DNA of 64,000 bases from a bacterium. GTDB lineage: Bacteria > Bacillota > Clostridia > Lachnospirales > Lachnospiraceae. A program made the translations under genes and the position numbers. Of this stretch, positions 1 through 9,986 are shown in pieces. The stretch is taken from positions 1 through 64,000 of the forward strand of contig SFRL01000001.1 of assembly GCA_004562765.1 (NCBI GenBank), in the 5' to 3' direction. The notes beneath the pieces were generated by a model. The model made no database searches, was not told where the DNA came from, and saw only the letters and a list, made by a program, of their open reading frames with translations. Positions within the stretch are counted from its first letter, which is position 1. The number at the start of each line of letters is the position of its first letter.

Positions 1-506
1 CCATATATTTACTGCCTATACACCACAAAGAGGTTTTTAGGCAGTAAACAACTTTCTTCAGCAATTCCTCGCTCTAAAGAGCTCGGTCAATTCCGATTTA
101 TATATTTGAATTTATATTCCATTTTCGTACACAGCGCTTCCTCTGACATGTGGTATCCAACAGGTTATTTATGCGTCGGGTTCACGCGGAAGTAACATAA
201 AACGTGCAACACCGAAATTTGCGATTTTTCTTGCCCGAGCAATCAACAAAGTTTTTCCGGACAGGGTGAAGGAGCATGTTTTCCAATGGAAGACCCTCGA
301 AAATCCATGATGAGGGCAGTTAGAACGCCTATATTTGCGTGTGACCGGAGCGCATTATGTCTGAATGGATGACTTTCCTGCACAATGGAAATGAGACTTC
401 ATCGTGTGGAAGCCATTGCTGACACACGGTGGTTTTAGAAGGCTCATTGGAATGGTTTGTGCAGGGTCATACGACAGACATGAGCGCGAAGGGTCACATA
501 GAGAAA
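1..506. other. Region without a supportable gene
   Basis: About 500 bases lie downstream of the polC stop. All six frames are broken by stops. The longest plus-strand stretch (about 160-309) gives roughly 48 codons with no family I recognise and no ribosome binding site. An 11-bp inverted repeat is present at 8-18 and 38-48 (arms TTTACTGCCTA and TAGGCAGTAAA), with no T-run after it. The first 120 bases look more AT-rich than the rest of the window. No intrinsic terminator for polC is visible. It may be decayed coding sequence or the edge of a rearrangement, but I cannot tell which. Confidence 0.5.
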
Positions 507-3500
507 CTACACAAAATCAAACAAACTGATCTGATTCGTCGCGGGCAGATCCCCGAACATCCCCATATCCGCCATATTATCAATGATCTTCTGCGACACC
601 TTGGTACGCTGACGGAAGTCATCCCTTGAGAGGAACGGACCGTCCTTTGCAGCTTCAACGACTGTGTCTGCCGCAGTGTCACCCATACCGTCGATAGTAT
701 TCAGCGATGCCATCAGTTTGCCGTCGATGACCTGAAAATACCGGGCATCCGCACGGTAAATGTCGATTGGTAAAAACTCATAGCCACGGGCATACATCTC
801 CTGCACAATTCGCATATCGCGATACATATCCTGCTCAACCGGCGGCAGCTTTTTATTTTCCTTCGCCGCCTCGGCACTGCGCCGCTCATAATCCTGCATG
901 TAATAGTTCAGGCGTTCCTTGCCCATGCACATGACCTCATAGTTGAATGCCTTCGCACGGATAGAGAAAAACGCTGCATAATATGCCAGGGGATAAAATA
1001 CCTTACAGTAAGCGATACGCCACGCCATCATAACGTAGGCTGCCGCATGCGCTTTCGGGAACATGTACTTGATCTTCTCACAGGACCAGATGTACCAGTC
1101 CGGCACACCATGATCCATCATATCCTGTTTCCATTCGCCCCACTTATCACACTTTCCCTTCGCCACCATACCCTTCCGGACCGCTTCCATGATCTTAAAT
1201 GATTCCTCAGATTCCAGTCCCATACCGATCAGATATGTCATGATATCATCACGGGTACAGATACAGGTGGAGATCGTCGCCTTTCCTTCCTGGATCAATG
1301 TCTGTGCATTGCCCAGCCATACATCGGTTCCGTGGGAAAGTCCTGCGATACGCACCAGATCAGAGAACTCCTTTGGCTGCGTATCGATGAGCATGCCCAT
1401 CGCAAAATCCGTACCGAACTCCGGTATACCGAGCGCGCCAAGCTTACAGCCGCTGATATCTTCCGGAGATATCTGCAGTGCGTTCGTATTCTGAAACAGT
1501 GACATGACGCTTGCATCGTCAAGCGGGATCTTCTGTGCATTGATACCGGTCAGATCCTCCAGCATACGGATCATCGTCGGATCATCGTGTCCGAGAATAT
1601 CAAGCTTTAACAGGTTATGATCAATGGAGTGGTACTCAAAATGCGTCGTGATCGTGTCTGTCGTCATATCGTTCGCAGGATGCTGGATCGGCGTAAAGGA
1701 ATAGATCTCATCCCCCACCGGAAGCACAACGATACCGCCCGGATGCTGTCCGGTGGTTCTGCGCACACCCACGCACCCCGCAAGAATTCGCTCGATCTCG
1801 CAGCTTCGCTTGTGGACACCGCGCTCCTCAAAATATTTTTTCACATAACCGTAAGCGGTCTTATCCGCCAGCGTACCGATCGTTCCCGCGCGGAACGTCT
1901 GTCCTGCACCGAAAATTACCTCTGTATATTTATGTGCCTTACTCTGATAATCACCGGAAAAGTTCAGATCGATATCCGGCTCTTTATCTCCCTTAAATCC
2001 CAGGAAGGTCTCGAACGGGATATCAAATCCGTCCTTTTCCAGCGGCTCTCCGCAGTTCGGGCAGTAACGGTCGGGCATATCACAGCCGCCGCGTCCTGCA
2101 AAGGCCTTGACCTCCGGTGAATCGAAATCCACAAAATGACAGTTTTTGCAGTAATAATGCGGACTGAGAGGATTGACCTCCGTGATACCGGACATGGTCG
2201 CCACGAAAGAAGATCCGACAGAACCACGGGAACCCACAAGATAACCGTCCTCATTGGATTTCCACACAAGCTTCTGCGCAATGATATACATCACGGCGTA
2301 TCCGTTACCGATAATAGAATTCAGCTCACGCTCCAATCGTTCATGCACGATATCCGGCAGATCGGGACCATACATCTCATGTGCTTTATTATAGCAGATA
2401 TCGCGCAGCATCTGATCCGAATTTTCGATGACCGGCGGGCATTTATCCGGCCGCACCGGTGAGATCCGCTCGCACATATCCGCAATCTTATTCGTGTTTG
2501 TGATGACGATCTCCTCTGCCTTCTCACTTCCGAGGTATTGGAATTCCTCCAACATCTCCTCCGTGGTTCGAAGAAACAGCGGTGCCTGTTCATCCGCGTC
2601 GGAAAATCCCTTGCCTGCCATGATGATCCGGCGGTAAACCTCATCCTCCGGATTCAAAAAATGCACATCACAAGTCGCAACGACCAGCTTATGGAAATCC
2701 TCTCCGAGCTGTACGATCTGACGGTTTATTTCCTGAATATCCTCCACGGAATTCATCGGATTTTTCGGATCCCGCAACATAAACGCATTGTTTCCAACCG
2801 GCTGGATCTCCAGATAATCGTAAAACTCCACCAGTCTCGCAATCTCCTGTGCCGGTCTTCCGTTTAAAAGCGCCTGATACAGTTCACCTGCCTCACAGGC
2901 AGAACCAAGGATCAGCCCTTCCCTGTATTTCATCAGCTCGCTCTTCGGAATACGAGGGCGTTTATGATAATAGGTCAAATGCGAGAGCGACACCAGACGA
3001 TACAGATTGACACGCCCGATATCATTTTTTGCCAGAATGATCGCATGATAAGTAGACATTTTCTGAATTGCCTCCGCAGAGGGGATTCCCTGCTCATTCA
3101 ATTCATCCAATGTGTGGATCCGCCGGCTCTCCAGCATCTCGATAAATTTCACAAAGATCTCTGCCGTACACGCCGCATCATCTACCGCGCGGTGATGATT
3201 TTCCAGAGATACTCCCACCGCCTTTGCGACCGTGTCCAGTTTATAACGGTTGAGCTGCGGCAGCAAAAAGCGTGCCATCGCCACCGTGTCCGCCACTGTA
3301 AAATCACAATTCAGATGCAGATCCTCGCAGTTTTTCTGAATGAAGCTCATATCAAATTCCGCATTGTGTGCCACCATCACACAACCCCTGCAGAATTCCA
3401 TGAACTCCGGCAAAATCTCTTCGATCAAGGGTGCATCGATGACCATATCATCCCGGATACCCGTCAGTTCCTCGATATCAAAGGGGATCGGGATCTGCGG

Positions 3501-5069
3501 GTTTACAAAGGACGAAAACCGCTCTGTGATCTTTCCCTCCTGGACCTTTACCGCACCGATCTCAATGATCTTGTTTTTCTTGGGACTGAATCCCGTTGTC
3601 TCCAGATCAAACACGACAAAATCAGCCTGAAAATCCTGACCCTTCGGATTTTTCACAATATGCTTGGTATCATCTACCAGATACGCTTCCACACCATAGA
3701 TAACTTTAAAATCAGAGCCCTTCGGAATCGCGTGGTTTGCCACCGGGAATGCCTGCACCGCGCCATGATCCGTGATCGCGATGCTCTTATGTCCGAAGGC
3801 GATCGCCTGTGCAATGATATCTCCCACATCGGAGACACCGTCCATATCACTCATCTTCGTGTGACAGTGCAGTTCTACACGCTTATGTACCGACTGGTCT
3901 GCCCGTTTCGTGGTGAAATCCCCGATCTTTTTAATACCCATGACAGAACCGACCGTCAGTTCATGGTCAAAGTGATCCAGCGCTGCCACACCCTTGATCT
4001 TGACAAAAGTTCCTTTAGACAGCGCACCTTTCAGTTCATGCAGTTCTTCATTCCGCGTGAAGATCTTGATGACCATCGTATCCGTAAAGTCCGTCACAGT
4101 CAGAAAAAGGATCGTCTTTTCACCGCGTATCTCCCGCTCATCCGTAGCGACGATCTTTCCTCTGATGACCACATCACCGATCTCACCCTGAATCTGGCTG
4201 ATTGGAATCTCTTCCTCCTCAAAATCGCGTCCGTAGAGCACGTCGGGATTGTCCGATTTCTTGCGGGCAAACCCACCGCCAAAACCACCTTTTCCATGAG
4301 GTTGATTTCCGGCAAAACTCTTTTTTGACGGTGGCATGGGACGTTCCTTTTTCGCAACAGGCGCATCCTGTGCACTGCCCTCTGCCTGCGCTTCCTTCTT
4401 TTTTTCTTCCATCGGTGTCTGTTCAGCCGCTGTCGACACATCGTCCATCATCATCAGACTTCCGTCCTCACGCTCTGTCTTTGCAGCAAAAGAAGAATTC
4501 GCCACAATGCGATGGATCTCCATCTCCATCCGCTTGTCCGAATCCTCCTTGTATTTGCTCCCCTGCAGCGGCTCATAGTGAATGTCCACGATGAGCTTCA
4601 GACCACAGCGGTCACAAAAAATCTTTTCCAAGATATCTACCAGTTCCTCACCGCGCTCCTGCGCCAGTACACTCTTTGGCATATGGAGCAGCAGATGCTC
4701 CTCGTCGGTAAATTCCAGCGTCGCGGAACGGTACAGATTATATAAAAGGACAGAATACTCCCTTAATTCCATACGGATGCTGTCCTCGTACACCGCCAGC
4801 AGCTTTTTTGCCGTATACTGCGCAGAAAGCTGATACCGCTCCCGAATCTTGATCTTCAGATCCTTTCCGTGAAAGATCTGCTGACAGATATCACGCTCCA
4901 GCTGAAATATATATTTTTTCGGAATCAATCTTGCACTGAACAGATAGATCCGATAGACATCCTTTGCCTGGTTAGTGCTGACTTTCTCAACCTCCACCTC
5001 ACCCAGCAACTGTCGGATCTCTGATGGTACATCCAGCGTCGGAAAAACGTCGAAAAATGCCTTTGCCAT
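507..5069 (-). CDS. polC: DNA polymerase III PolC (Gram-positive type replicase with proofreading exonuclease)
   Basis: PolC is the main replicative polymerase of Firmicutes and carries its own 3'-5' exonuclease. The 1520-residue protein is slightly longer than the usual 1440. Domains in order are an N-terminal domain; an OB-fold near 300-390; a PHP domain starting at HCHTKMSD (about 405); a DnaQ-like exonuclease inserted in PHP with FDLETTGF (about 490); a zinc-binding segment (CKNCH about 976 and CPNCGEPL about 1005); the polymerase metal site DIDLNFSGDYQ (about 1035); and a C-terminal NQISLFDF tail typical of PolC. The start follows ispG by 6 bases, with a weak GGTGAG Shine-Dalgarno inside the ispG end. 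It is the last gene of the pyrH-uppS-ispG operon. Confidence 0.98.
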   Translation of the reverse strand: MAKAFFDVFPTLDVPSEIRQLLGEVEVEKVSTNQAKDVYRIYLFSARLIPKKYIFQLERDICQQIFHGKDLKIKIRERYQLSAQYTAKKLLAVYEDSIRMELREYSVLLYNLYRSATLEFTDEEHLLLHMPKSVLAQERGEELVDILEKIFCDRCGLKLIVDIHYEPLQGSKYKEDSDKRMEMEIHRIVANSSFAAKTEREDGSLMMMDDVSTAAEQTPMEEKKKEAQAEGSAQDAPVAKKERPMPPSKKSFAGNQPHGKGGFGGGFARKKSDNPDVLYGRDFEEEEIPISQIQGEIGDVVIRGKIVATDEREIRGEKTILFLTVTDFTDTMVIKIFTRNEELHELKGALSKGTFVKIKGVAALDHFDHELTVGSVMGIKKIGDFTTKRADQSVHKRVELHCHTKMSDMDGVSDVGDIIAQAIAFGHKSIAITDHGAVQAFPVANHAIPKGSDFKVIYGVEAYLVDDTKHIVKNPKGQDFQADFVVFDLETTGFSPKKNKIIEIGAVKVQEGKITERFSSFVNPQIPIPFDIEELTGIRDDMVIDAPLIEEILPEFMEFCRGCVMVAHNAEFDMSFIQKNCEDLHLNCDFTVADTVAMARFLLPQLNRYKLDTVAKAVGVSLENHHRAVDDAACTAEIFVKFIEMLESRRIHTLDELNEQGIPSAEAIQKMSTYHAIILAKNDIGRVNLYRLVSLSHLTYYHKRPRIPKSELMKYREGLILGSACEAGELYQALLNGRPAQEIARLVEFYDYLEIQPVGNNAFMLRDPKNPMNSVEDIQEINRQIVQLGEDFHKLVVATCDVHFLNPEDEVYRRIIMAGKGFSDADEQAPLFLRTTEEMLEEFQYLGSEKAEEIVITNTNKIADMCERISPVRPDKCPPVIENSDQMLRDICYNKAHEMYGPDLPDIVHERLERELNSIIGNGYAVMYIIAQKLVWKSNEDGYLVGSRGSVGSSFVATMSGITEVNPLSPHYYCKNCHFVDFDSPEVKAFAGRGGCDMPDRYCPNCGEPLEKDGFDIPFETFLGFKGDKEPDIDLNFSGDYQSKAHKYTEVIFGAGQTFRAGTIGTLADKTAYGYVKKYFEERGVHKRSCEIERILAGCVGVRRTTGQHPGGIVVLPVGDEIYSFTPIQHPANDMTTDTITTHFEYHSIDHNLLKLDILGHDDPTMIRMLEDLTGINAQKIPLDDASVMSLFQNTNALQISPEDISGCKLGALGIPEFGTDFAMGMLIDTQPKEFSDLVRIAGLSHGTDVWLGNAQTLIQEGKATISTCICTRDDIMTYLIGMGLESEESFKIMEAVRKGMVAKGKCDKWGEWKQDMMDHGVPDWYIWSCEKIKYMFPKAHAAAYVMMAWRIAYCKVFYPLAYYAAFFSIRAKAFNYEVMCMGKERLNYYMQDYERRSAEAAKENKKLPPVEQDMYRDMRIVQEMYARGYEFLPIDIYRADARYFQVIDGKLMASLNTIDGMGDTAADTVVEAAKDGPFLSRDDFRQRTKVSQKIIDNMADMGMFGDLPATNQISLFDFV

Positions 5070-5075
5070 TTCTAT

Positions 5076-6140
5076 TTACTCACCCCAATGCTCCAGTTCC
5101 TCTCGTAACGCGTCAAGCAGCTCCTCCTCAGGCACCTTTCGAATGACATCTCCGTGCTTGATAAGAAGCCCCTCTCCGATACCGCCTGCCACGCCGAGGT
5201 CTGCTTCCCGCGCCTCACCGGGTCCGTTTACCACACAGCCCATAACTGCCACTTTAATATCAAGCGGATACTGCTCAACCAGATTTTCTACTTTTCCTGC
5301 CAAAGAGATCAGATCGATCTGTGTACGTCCGCAGGTCGGGCAGGAAACGACCTCGATCCCGCCGCTGCGAAGTCCCAGCGCCTTTAAGATAAGCTTTGCG
5401 GACTTGATCTCCTCGATGGGTGCTCCGGTCAGTGAAACGCGGATCGTGTCCCCGATACCCTGTCCGAGGATCAGACCGAGACCTACCGCTGATTTGATAT
5501 TCCCCCGCGTGATCGTTCCGGCTTCCGTGATCCCCACGTGCAGCGGATGATCCGTCTGCGACGCGATCAGTTCATGTGCACGCACGCACATCATAACATC
5601 CGAGGATTTGATACTGATGACCAGATTGTCATAGCCCATATCCTCGATCAGTTTCACCTTGTCCAGTGCGCTCTCCACCAGTCCCTCGGCAGTCACACCG
5701 CCATACTCTTCCAGAAGAGACTTTTCCAGCGATCCGCTGTTGACACCAACGCGGATCGGGATGTTCCGCTCCTTCGCACAGTCCACGACCGCGCGCACGC
5801 GCTCACTGCTTCCGATATTTCCGGGATTGATGCGGATCTTATCGGCACCGTTTTCCATCGCGGCAATCGCCAGTTTATAATCAAAATGAATATCCGCCAC
5901 CAGGGGAATGCTGATCTGCTTTTTGATCTCAGCCAGTGCCCTTGCCGCCTCCATATCAGGAACGGCACAGCGAATGATCTCACAGCCTGCCTTTGTCAGT
6001 TCCGTGATCTGCGCAACGGTCGCTTCCACGTCCTGTGTCTTTGTATTTGTCATTGACTGGATCAGGATCGGATTGCCGCCTCCGATCACACGATTTCCAA
6101 TCTGAACCGTCCTCGTTTGATTTCTCATTTGATCTTGCAT
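5076..6140 (-). CDS. ispG: 4-hydroxy-3-methylbut-2-en-1-yl diphosphate synthase (IspG/GcpE)
   Basis: IspG is the penultimate enzyme of the MEP isoprenoid pathway. It reductively opens the ring of methylerythritol cyclodiphosphate to give HMBPP, using a [4Fe-4S] cluster. The 354 residues show the N-terminal TIM-barrel signature (VQIGNRVIGGGNPILIQSMT) and the C-terminal cluster motif CPTCGRTQIDL, with the third cysteine in MGCVVNGPGEA. Length is normal for the short bacterial form. The ATG is preceded by AGAGGTG at 8 bases. It sits between rseP and polC. Together with dxr and uppS in the same operon it supplies and uses isoprenoid precursors for undecaprenyl phosphate. Confidence 0.97.
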   Translation of the reverse strand: MQDQMRNQTRTVQIGNRVIGGGNPILIQSMTNTKTQDVEATVAQITELTKAGCEIIRCAVPDMEAARALAEIKKQISIPLVADIHFDYKLAIAAMENGADKIRINPGNIGSSERVRAVVDCAKERNIPIRVGVNSGSLEKSLLEEYGGVTAEGLVESALDKVKLIEDMGYDNLVISIKSSDVMMCVRAHELIASQTDHPLHVGITEAGTITRGNIKSAVGLGLILGQGIGDTIRVSLTGAPIEEIKSAKLILKALGLRSGGIEVVSCPTCGRTQIDLISLAGKVENLVEQYPLDIKVAVMGCVVNGPGEAREADLGVAGGIGEGLLIKHGDVIRKVPEEELLDALREELEHWGE

Positions 6141-6193
6141 TCCACTTTCACCTCTTACAGACTTCCGACATACACACCGGTTTCTGTTATTTA

Positions 6194-7228
6194 TTACATA
6201 AACAATTTCCGGATATCATTTCCCATGATCACCACCATGAATATCATGAGTGCGATCAGTCCGATATAGTGTACCATGCCCTCTTTTTGCGGGTCGATCC
6301 GCTTGCCCCGGATCGCCTCAATGATAAAAAATACCAGACGTCCGCCGTCGAGTGCCGGAAGCGGCAGCAGATTCATGACTCCAAGGTTTGCCGACAACAG
6401 GATCGCCATATTGATCATGTTGATAAAAATATAAAATGCGCCATCCGGACGACTCGCCGTGTAAGTATCCCCGATGGTCTTCACAATACCGACGGGACCG
6501 GAGAGATCATTCATATTCAGTTGTCCGGTCACAAGCTTTCCGAGGCTCTGGAGTGTTGTAGTGATCCAGTACTTCACCTCATAAAAGCTATGCTGCAACA
6601 CGCGCAGAGGACTGCTCTTCTGTCTGCCGTAGCTTCCCAGGAAACCAAACATGTAGCGTCCGCTCTCCTCATCATACTGTGGTGTGATGGAAGCGGTATA
6701 CTTCTCACCCTCATGCTCCCAAGTCACATCGATCGTCTCTCCACCGTGAAAATAAGTGTATACACTGATCTCACGGTAAAAATGGATATTTTTATTTCCC
6801 AGTTTTAAGATCGTATCTCCACCCTGAATGCCTGCCTCTGCCGCCGGTGAACCGGACTCCACCTGATAGATGGTGGGATAGTCAATACCGACTGCGCCAA
6901 GGATCACTAAAGAGAATACCCATGCAAGGATAAAGTTAAAAAACGGACCGGCAAACACAATGGAAAATCGCTGCCAGACACCTTTTTTGCCGAATGCACG
7001 GTTGGAATCGCTCTCCTCGTCCTCACCCTCCATCATACAGGCACCGCCAAAGGGCAACAGTTTCAGCGAGTAAAAGGTCTCACCCTTGTGAAAGCCGACG
7101 ATCGTAGGACCGAGTCCCAGACAGAATTCATTCACCTGTACGCCATTCAATTTTGCCAACAGAAAATGTCCCAGCTCATGAAACAAAATGATCAGACTAA
7201 ATAAAATAATTGCAATTACAATATTCAA
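6194..7228 (-). CDS. rseP: RIP metalloprotease RseP (site-2 intramembrane protease)
   Basis: This is an S2P-family membrane zinc protease (RseP/RasP) that cleaves transmembrane substrates such as anti-sigma factors and remnant signal peptides. The first membrane helix carries the zinc motif HELGH at about residues 18-22. A PDZ domain follows in the middle (about 115-180). The third catalytic motif, NLLPLPALDGG, lies in a C-terminal helix. At 344 residues it has one PDZ domain, as in Firmicutes. The start codon is TTG, one base after the dxr stop, with AGGTGG upstream. The dxr-rseP-ispG order is standard for Clostridia. Its substrates are not identifiable from this window. Confidence 0.95.
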   Translation of the reverse strand: MNIVIAIILFSLIILFHELGHFLLAKLNGVQVNEFCLGLGPTIVGFHKGETFYSLKLLPFGGACMMEGEDEESDSNRAFGKKGVWQRFSIVFAGPFFNFILAWVFSLVILGAVGIDYPTIYQVESGSPAAEAGIQGGDTILKLGNKNIHFYREISVYTYFHGGETIDVTWEHEGEKYTASITPQYDEESGRYMFGFLGSYGRQKSSPLRVLQHSFYEVKYWITTTLQSLGKLVTGQLNMNDLSGPVGIVKTIGDTYTASRPDGAFYIFINMINMAILLSANLGVMNLLPLPALDGGRLVFFIIEAIRGKRIDPQKEGMVHYIGLIALMIFMVVIMGNDIRKLFM

Positions 7229-7229
7229 A

Positions 7230-8372
7230 TTACCACCTGCTCTCTACTCTTTCTCTCACCTGTGCCTCTGTATCAAGGATCTCCTCCAGCTTCGGTTCCC
7301 CGATAAATGCACAGTTTCTCATACAATCCTCGATGATCTCCGTAATCTGCAGATAGGAGATCTTTTTCTTTAAAAACAGTGCCACTGCCGCCTCGTTCGC
7401 AGCATTGAAAATAGTCGGCACATTGCCGCCTGCACGCATCGCCTCATATGCCAGTGCCAATCCGTGAAAGGTTTTCAGATCCGGCTTTTCAAATGTAATG
7501 GAGCCGAGCGCTGAAAAATCCAGCCGCTTGCCACCCAGAGGTCTGCGTTTTGGATAATAGAGCGCATACTGGATCGGCAGACGCATATCGGGTGTTCCGA
7601 GCTGCGCGATAATGCTTCCATCCTCGTACTGCACCATGGAGTGGATCACGCTTTGGGGCTGTACGACTACTTCGATCTGATCCAGTTCCACGCCGAACAG
7701 CCATTTTGCTTCCATGACCTCAAGCCCCTTATTGACCAGCGTGGAGGAATCCACCGTGATCTTTTTCCCCATTGACCAGTTCGGATGATTCAGCGCATCC
7801 TCCAGTGTCACATTTGCCAGTTCCTCCAGCGTTTTTCCCCGGAAGGGTCCACCGGAAGCGGTCAGCAGTATCTTATCTATCTTATTGGCGCGCTCTCCGT
7901 TTAATGCCTGAAAAATTGCCGAATGTTCGCTGTCCACCGGAAGGATCTGCACATCATATTCCTTAGCCATCGGCATGATCAGATGTCCTGCGGTCACCAG
8001 CGTCTCTTTATTGGCAAGCGCAATATTTTTGCCGGACTGGATCGCCGCCACAGTCGGGCGAAGTCCAAGCATACCGACGATCGCCGTCACCAGGATCTCA
8101 CTGTCGGGATCCGCCGCGATCTCCATCAATCCCTCCATGCCATAATGCACCTTTACCCCGAGATCCGCCACACGCGCTCTCAGCTCCAGCGCATCCTTTT
8201 CCTCCCAGAGCGCCACATTTTTCGGCAAAAACTCGCGGATCTGCTGTTCAAACAGATCCATATTGTGTCCGGCAGCCATGGCAGTCACCTGCAGATCGCC
8301 CTGCGCGCGCACGATATCCAATGTCTGTGTACCGATAGAACCGGTAGAACCAAGTATTGCTATTTTTTTCAT
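7230..8372 (-). CDS. dxr: 1-deoxy-D-xylulose 5-phosphate reductoisomerase
   Basis: Dxr converts DXP to 2-C-methyl-D-erythritol 4-phosphate with NADPH, the first committed step of the MEP pathway. The N-terminal nucleotide-binding motif ILGSTGSIGTQTLDIVR is clear. The substrate and metal region includes LPVDSEHSAIFQ, LLTASGGPFRG and HPNWSMGKKITVDSSTL. Length of about 380 residues is normal. I chose the ATG at 8372. A GTG one codon upstream is also possible, because the Shine-Dalgarno AAGGAAAA suits either. It lies between cdsA and rseP in the operon. Confidence 0.97.
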   Translation of the reverse strand: MKKIAILGSTGSIGTQTLDIVRAQGDLQVTAMAAGHNMDLFEQQIREFLPKNVALWEEKDALELRARVADLGVKVHYGMEGLMEIAADPDSEILVTAIVGMLGLRPTVAAIQSGKNIALANKETLVTAGHLIMPMAKEYDVQILPVDSEHSAIFQALNGERANKIDKILLTASGGPFRGKTLEELANVTLEDALNHPNWSMGKKITVDSSTLVNKGLEVMEAKWLFGVELDQIEVVVQPQSVIHSMVQYEDGSIIAQLGTPDMRLPIQYALYYPKRRPLGGKRLDFSALGSITFEKPDLKTFHGLALAYEAMRAGGNVPTIFNAANEAAVALFLKKKISYLQITEIIEDCMRNCAFIGEPKLEEILDTEAQVRERVESRW

Positions 8373-8403
8373 CACTATTTTCCTTCTTTTTTACACAAAA
8401 CCA

Positions 8404-9216
8404 TCACATGAAATAATAGGCAAGGAAATAGATCACCGGTGCCGTAAATATAACCGAATCAAAACGGTCCAGAACACCACCGTGTCCGGGGATCAGTTTC
8501 CCATAATCCTTCACATCATAATTTCGCTTGATCGCAGATGCCGTCAGATCTCCCACCATAGAGATCAGAGCCCCTGCCGCACTGATCAGTGTCAGCACAC
8601 ATACCTGCATGTGCGTGATATCCATCTTCCCTGCAAAAATGCGTGCATAGATGTATGTCAGCAGCATGGTACCTGCCACACCGCCCACAGCACCCTCTAC
8701 AGACTTTTTCGGTGAGAGTACAGGCGACATTTTATGTTTGCCGATCAGTTTTCCCACACAATATGCACAGGTATCACAGCCCCAGGAAGAGATAAAGATC
8801 AACCATACAGTATATGTACCATTTGTCAGCATCCTCGTCTGATACAGGAAGGAAAACATCACTCCGACATAGAGGACACCAAATATTGCCTGCATGATCT
8901 GACTGCTGTGATATTTTGGATATTGCTGCACCATAAGAAACAAAAATACCATCATGACGATCATGAGATACAAGAGCCAGTTGATCGGCACATCAAATAC
9001 GATCGCAGCAGCCAGCAGCAGATAATAGACAACCGTCAGCGCGTACCCGGTCCAGCCAAGTCTCGTCTTATGGATCTGAAAGACCCGGTAAAGCTCCATC
9101 AGTCCGATCAGTGACAGGGCAAGCGAAACGCCCCACAACAGCCAGCCACCGTTGATAAGAAATATGAGTGCCAGAATCACGAGCACGATCCCGCTGATCA
9201 ATCTTGTACGAAACAT
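8404..9216 (-). CDS. cdsA: Phosphatidate cytidylyltransferase (CDP-diglyceride synthase)
   Basis: CdsA makes CDP-diacylglycerol from phosphatidate and CTP, the branch point for membrane phospholipids. The protein is an integral membrane enzyme of 270 residues with about eight hydrophobic segments. The family signature appears near the C-terminus as SMVGDLTASAIKRNYDVKDYG, followed by LIPGHGGVLDRFDS. The ATG is preceded by AAGGAGG embedded in the last codons of uppS, which suggests translational coupling. The uppS-cdsA-dxr-rseP order is conserved across many Firmicutes. Confidence 0.96.
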   Translation of the reverse strand: MFRTRLISGIVLVILALIFLINGGWLLWGVSLALSLIGLMELYRVFQIHKTRLGWTGYALTVVYYLLLAAAIVFDVPINWLLYLMIVMMVFLFLMVQQYPKYHSSQIMQAIFGVLYVGVMFSFLYQTRMLTNGTYTVWLIFISSWGCDTCAYCVGKLIGKHKMSPVLSPKKSVEGAVGGVAGTMLLTYIYARIFAGKMDITHMQVCVLTLISAAGALISMVGDLTASAIKRNYDVKDYGKLIPGHGGVLDRFDSVIFTAPVIYFLAYYFM

Positions 9217-9218
9217 AA

Positions 9219-9926
9219 TTATTCCTCCTTGATGCCCCCGTAGCGCCGGTCTCGGTTTTCATAGGCATCGATCGCTTTTTTCAGCTCCCGTTCATCAAAG
9301 TCCGGCCAGGTCACATCGGAAAAATAAAACTCACTATAGGCAAGCTGCCACAACAGATAATTGGACAGCCGCTGTTCTCCGCTGGTTCGGATGAGCAGGT
9401 CGGGATCCGGCAGTTCCTTTGTGTCGAGATAACCGCCAAAGACCTCCTCCGTGAGATCTTCGGATCGTAACGCGCCGGACTTCACATCTGCGCATACGTT
9501 TCGCATCGCGCGCAGCATCTCATCCCGGCTGCCATAGTTGATGGCGATCGTCAGGTTCAGATCCTCATACACGGAGGAAACGCGCTCTGCCTCAATGATC
9601 TGCTTCTGAAATTTTGGCTCCAGACGAGTGATGTCTCCGATCACGCGAATATGCATTTTATTTTCATGCGCCGTCTGCACGCACTTATCCAGATAACCGG
9701 ACAAAAGCTTCATCAGTGCCTTTACTTCCGAATCGGGACGGCTCCAGTTTTCCGTCGAAAAAGCATAGAGTGTGAGATACTTCACGCCAAGTTTTTTCGC
9801 TGCCAGACAGATGTTTTCCACGTTTTTGGCACCGGCTGTATGTCCGGCATTTCGGGGCAGACCTTTTCTTTTTGCCCATCTTCCGTTGCCATCCATAATG
9901 ATCGCAATATGCTGCGGAACACTCAT
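9219..9926 (-). CDS. uppS: Isoprenyl transferase (undecaprenyl diphosphate synthase)
   Basis: UppS condenses isopentenyl diphosphate onto farnesyl diphosphate to make the C55 carrier for peptidoglycan and other wall polymers. The 235-residue protein opens with the canonical substrate motif HIAIIMDGNGRWAKRKGLPR and ends with the region LIRTSGEQRLSNYLLWQLAYSE. I placed the start at the ATG at 9926, because AAAGGAGGAATATGTG precedes it. A longer frame from 9974 lacks such a site. It shares the operon with dxr and ispG, which make its substrates. Confidence 0.96.
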   Translation of the reverse strand: MSVPQHIAIIMDGNGRWAKRKGLPRNAGHTAGAKNVENICLAAKKLGVKYLTLYAFSTENWSRPDSEVKALMKLLSGYLDKCVQTAHENKMHIRVIGDITRLEPKFQKQIIEAERVSSVYEDLNLTIAINYGSRDEMLRAMRNVCADVKSGALRSEDLTEEVFGGYLDTKELPDPDLLIRTSGEQRLSNYLLWQLAYSEFYFSDVTWPDFDERELKKAIDAYENRDRRYGGIKEE

Positions 9927-9986
9927 CACATATTCCTCCTTTAAAAAATGAGGCACTGCATAAGCATGCCCCACTTTTCGTTTCTT

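Noticed and set aside
120..430. Possible transposase remnant near the window start
   Set aside because: I translated the frames and found no catalytic motif or known transposase pattern.
2964..4328. A 454-codon open frame on the plus strand
   Set aside because: It is antisense to polC, rich in His, Arg and Ile as expected from a shadow frame, and has no ribosome site or recognisable family.
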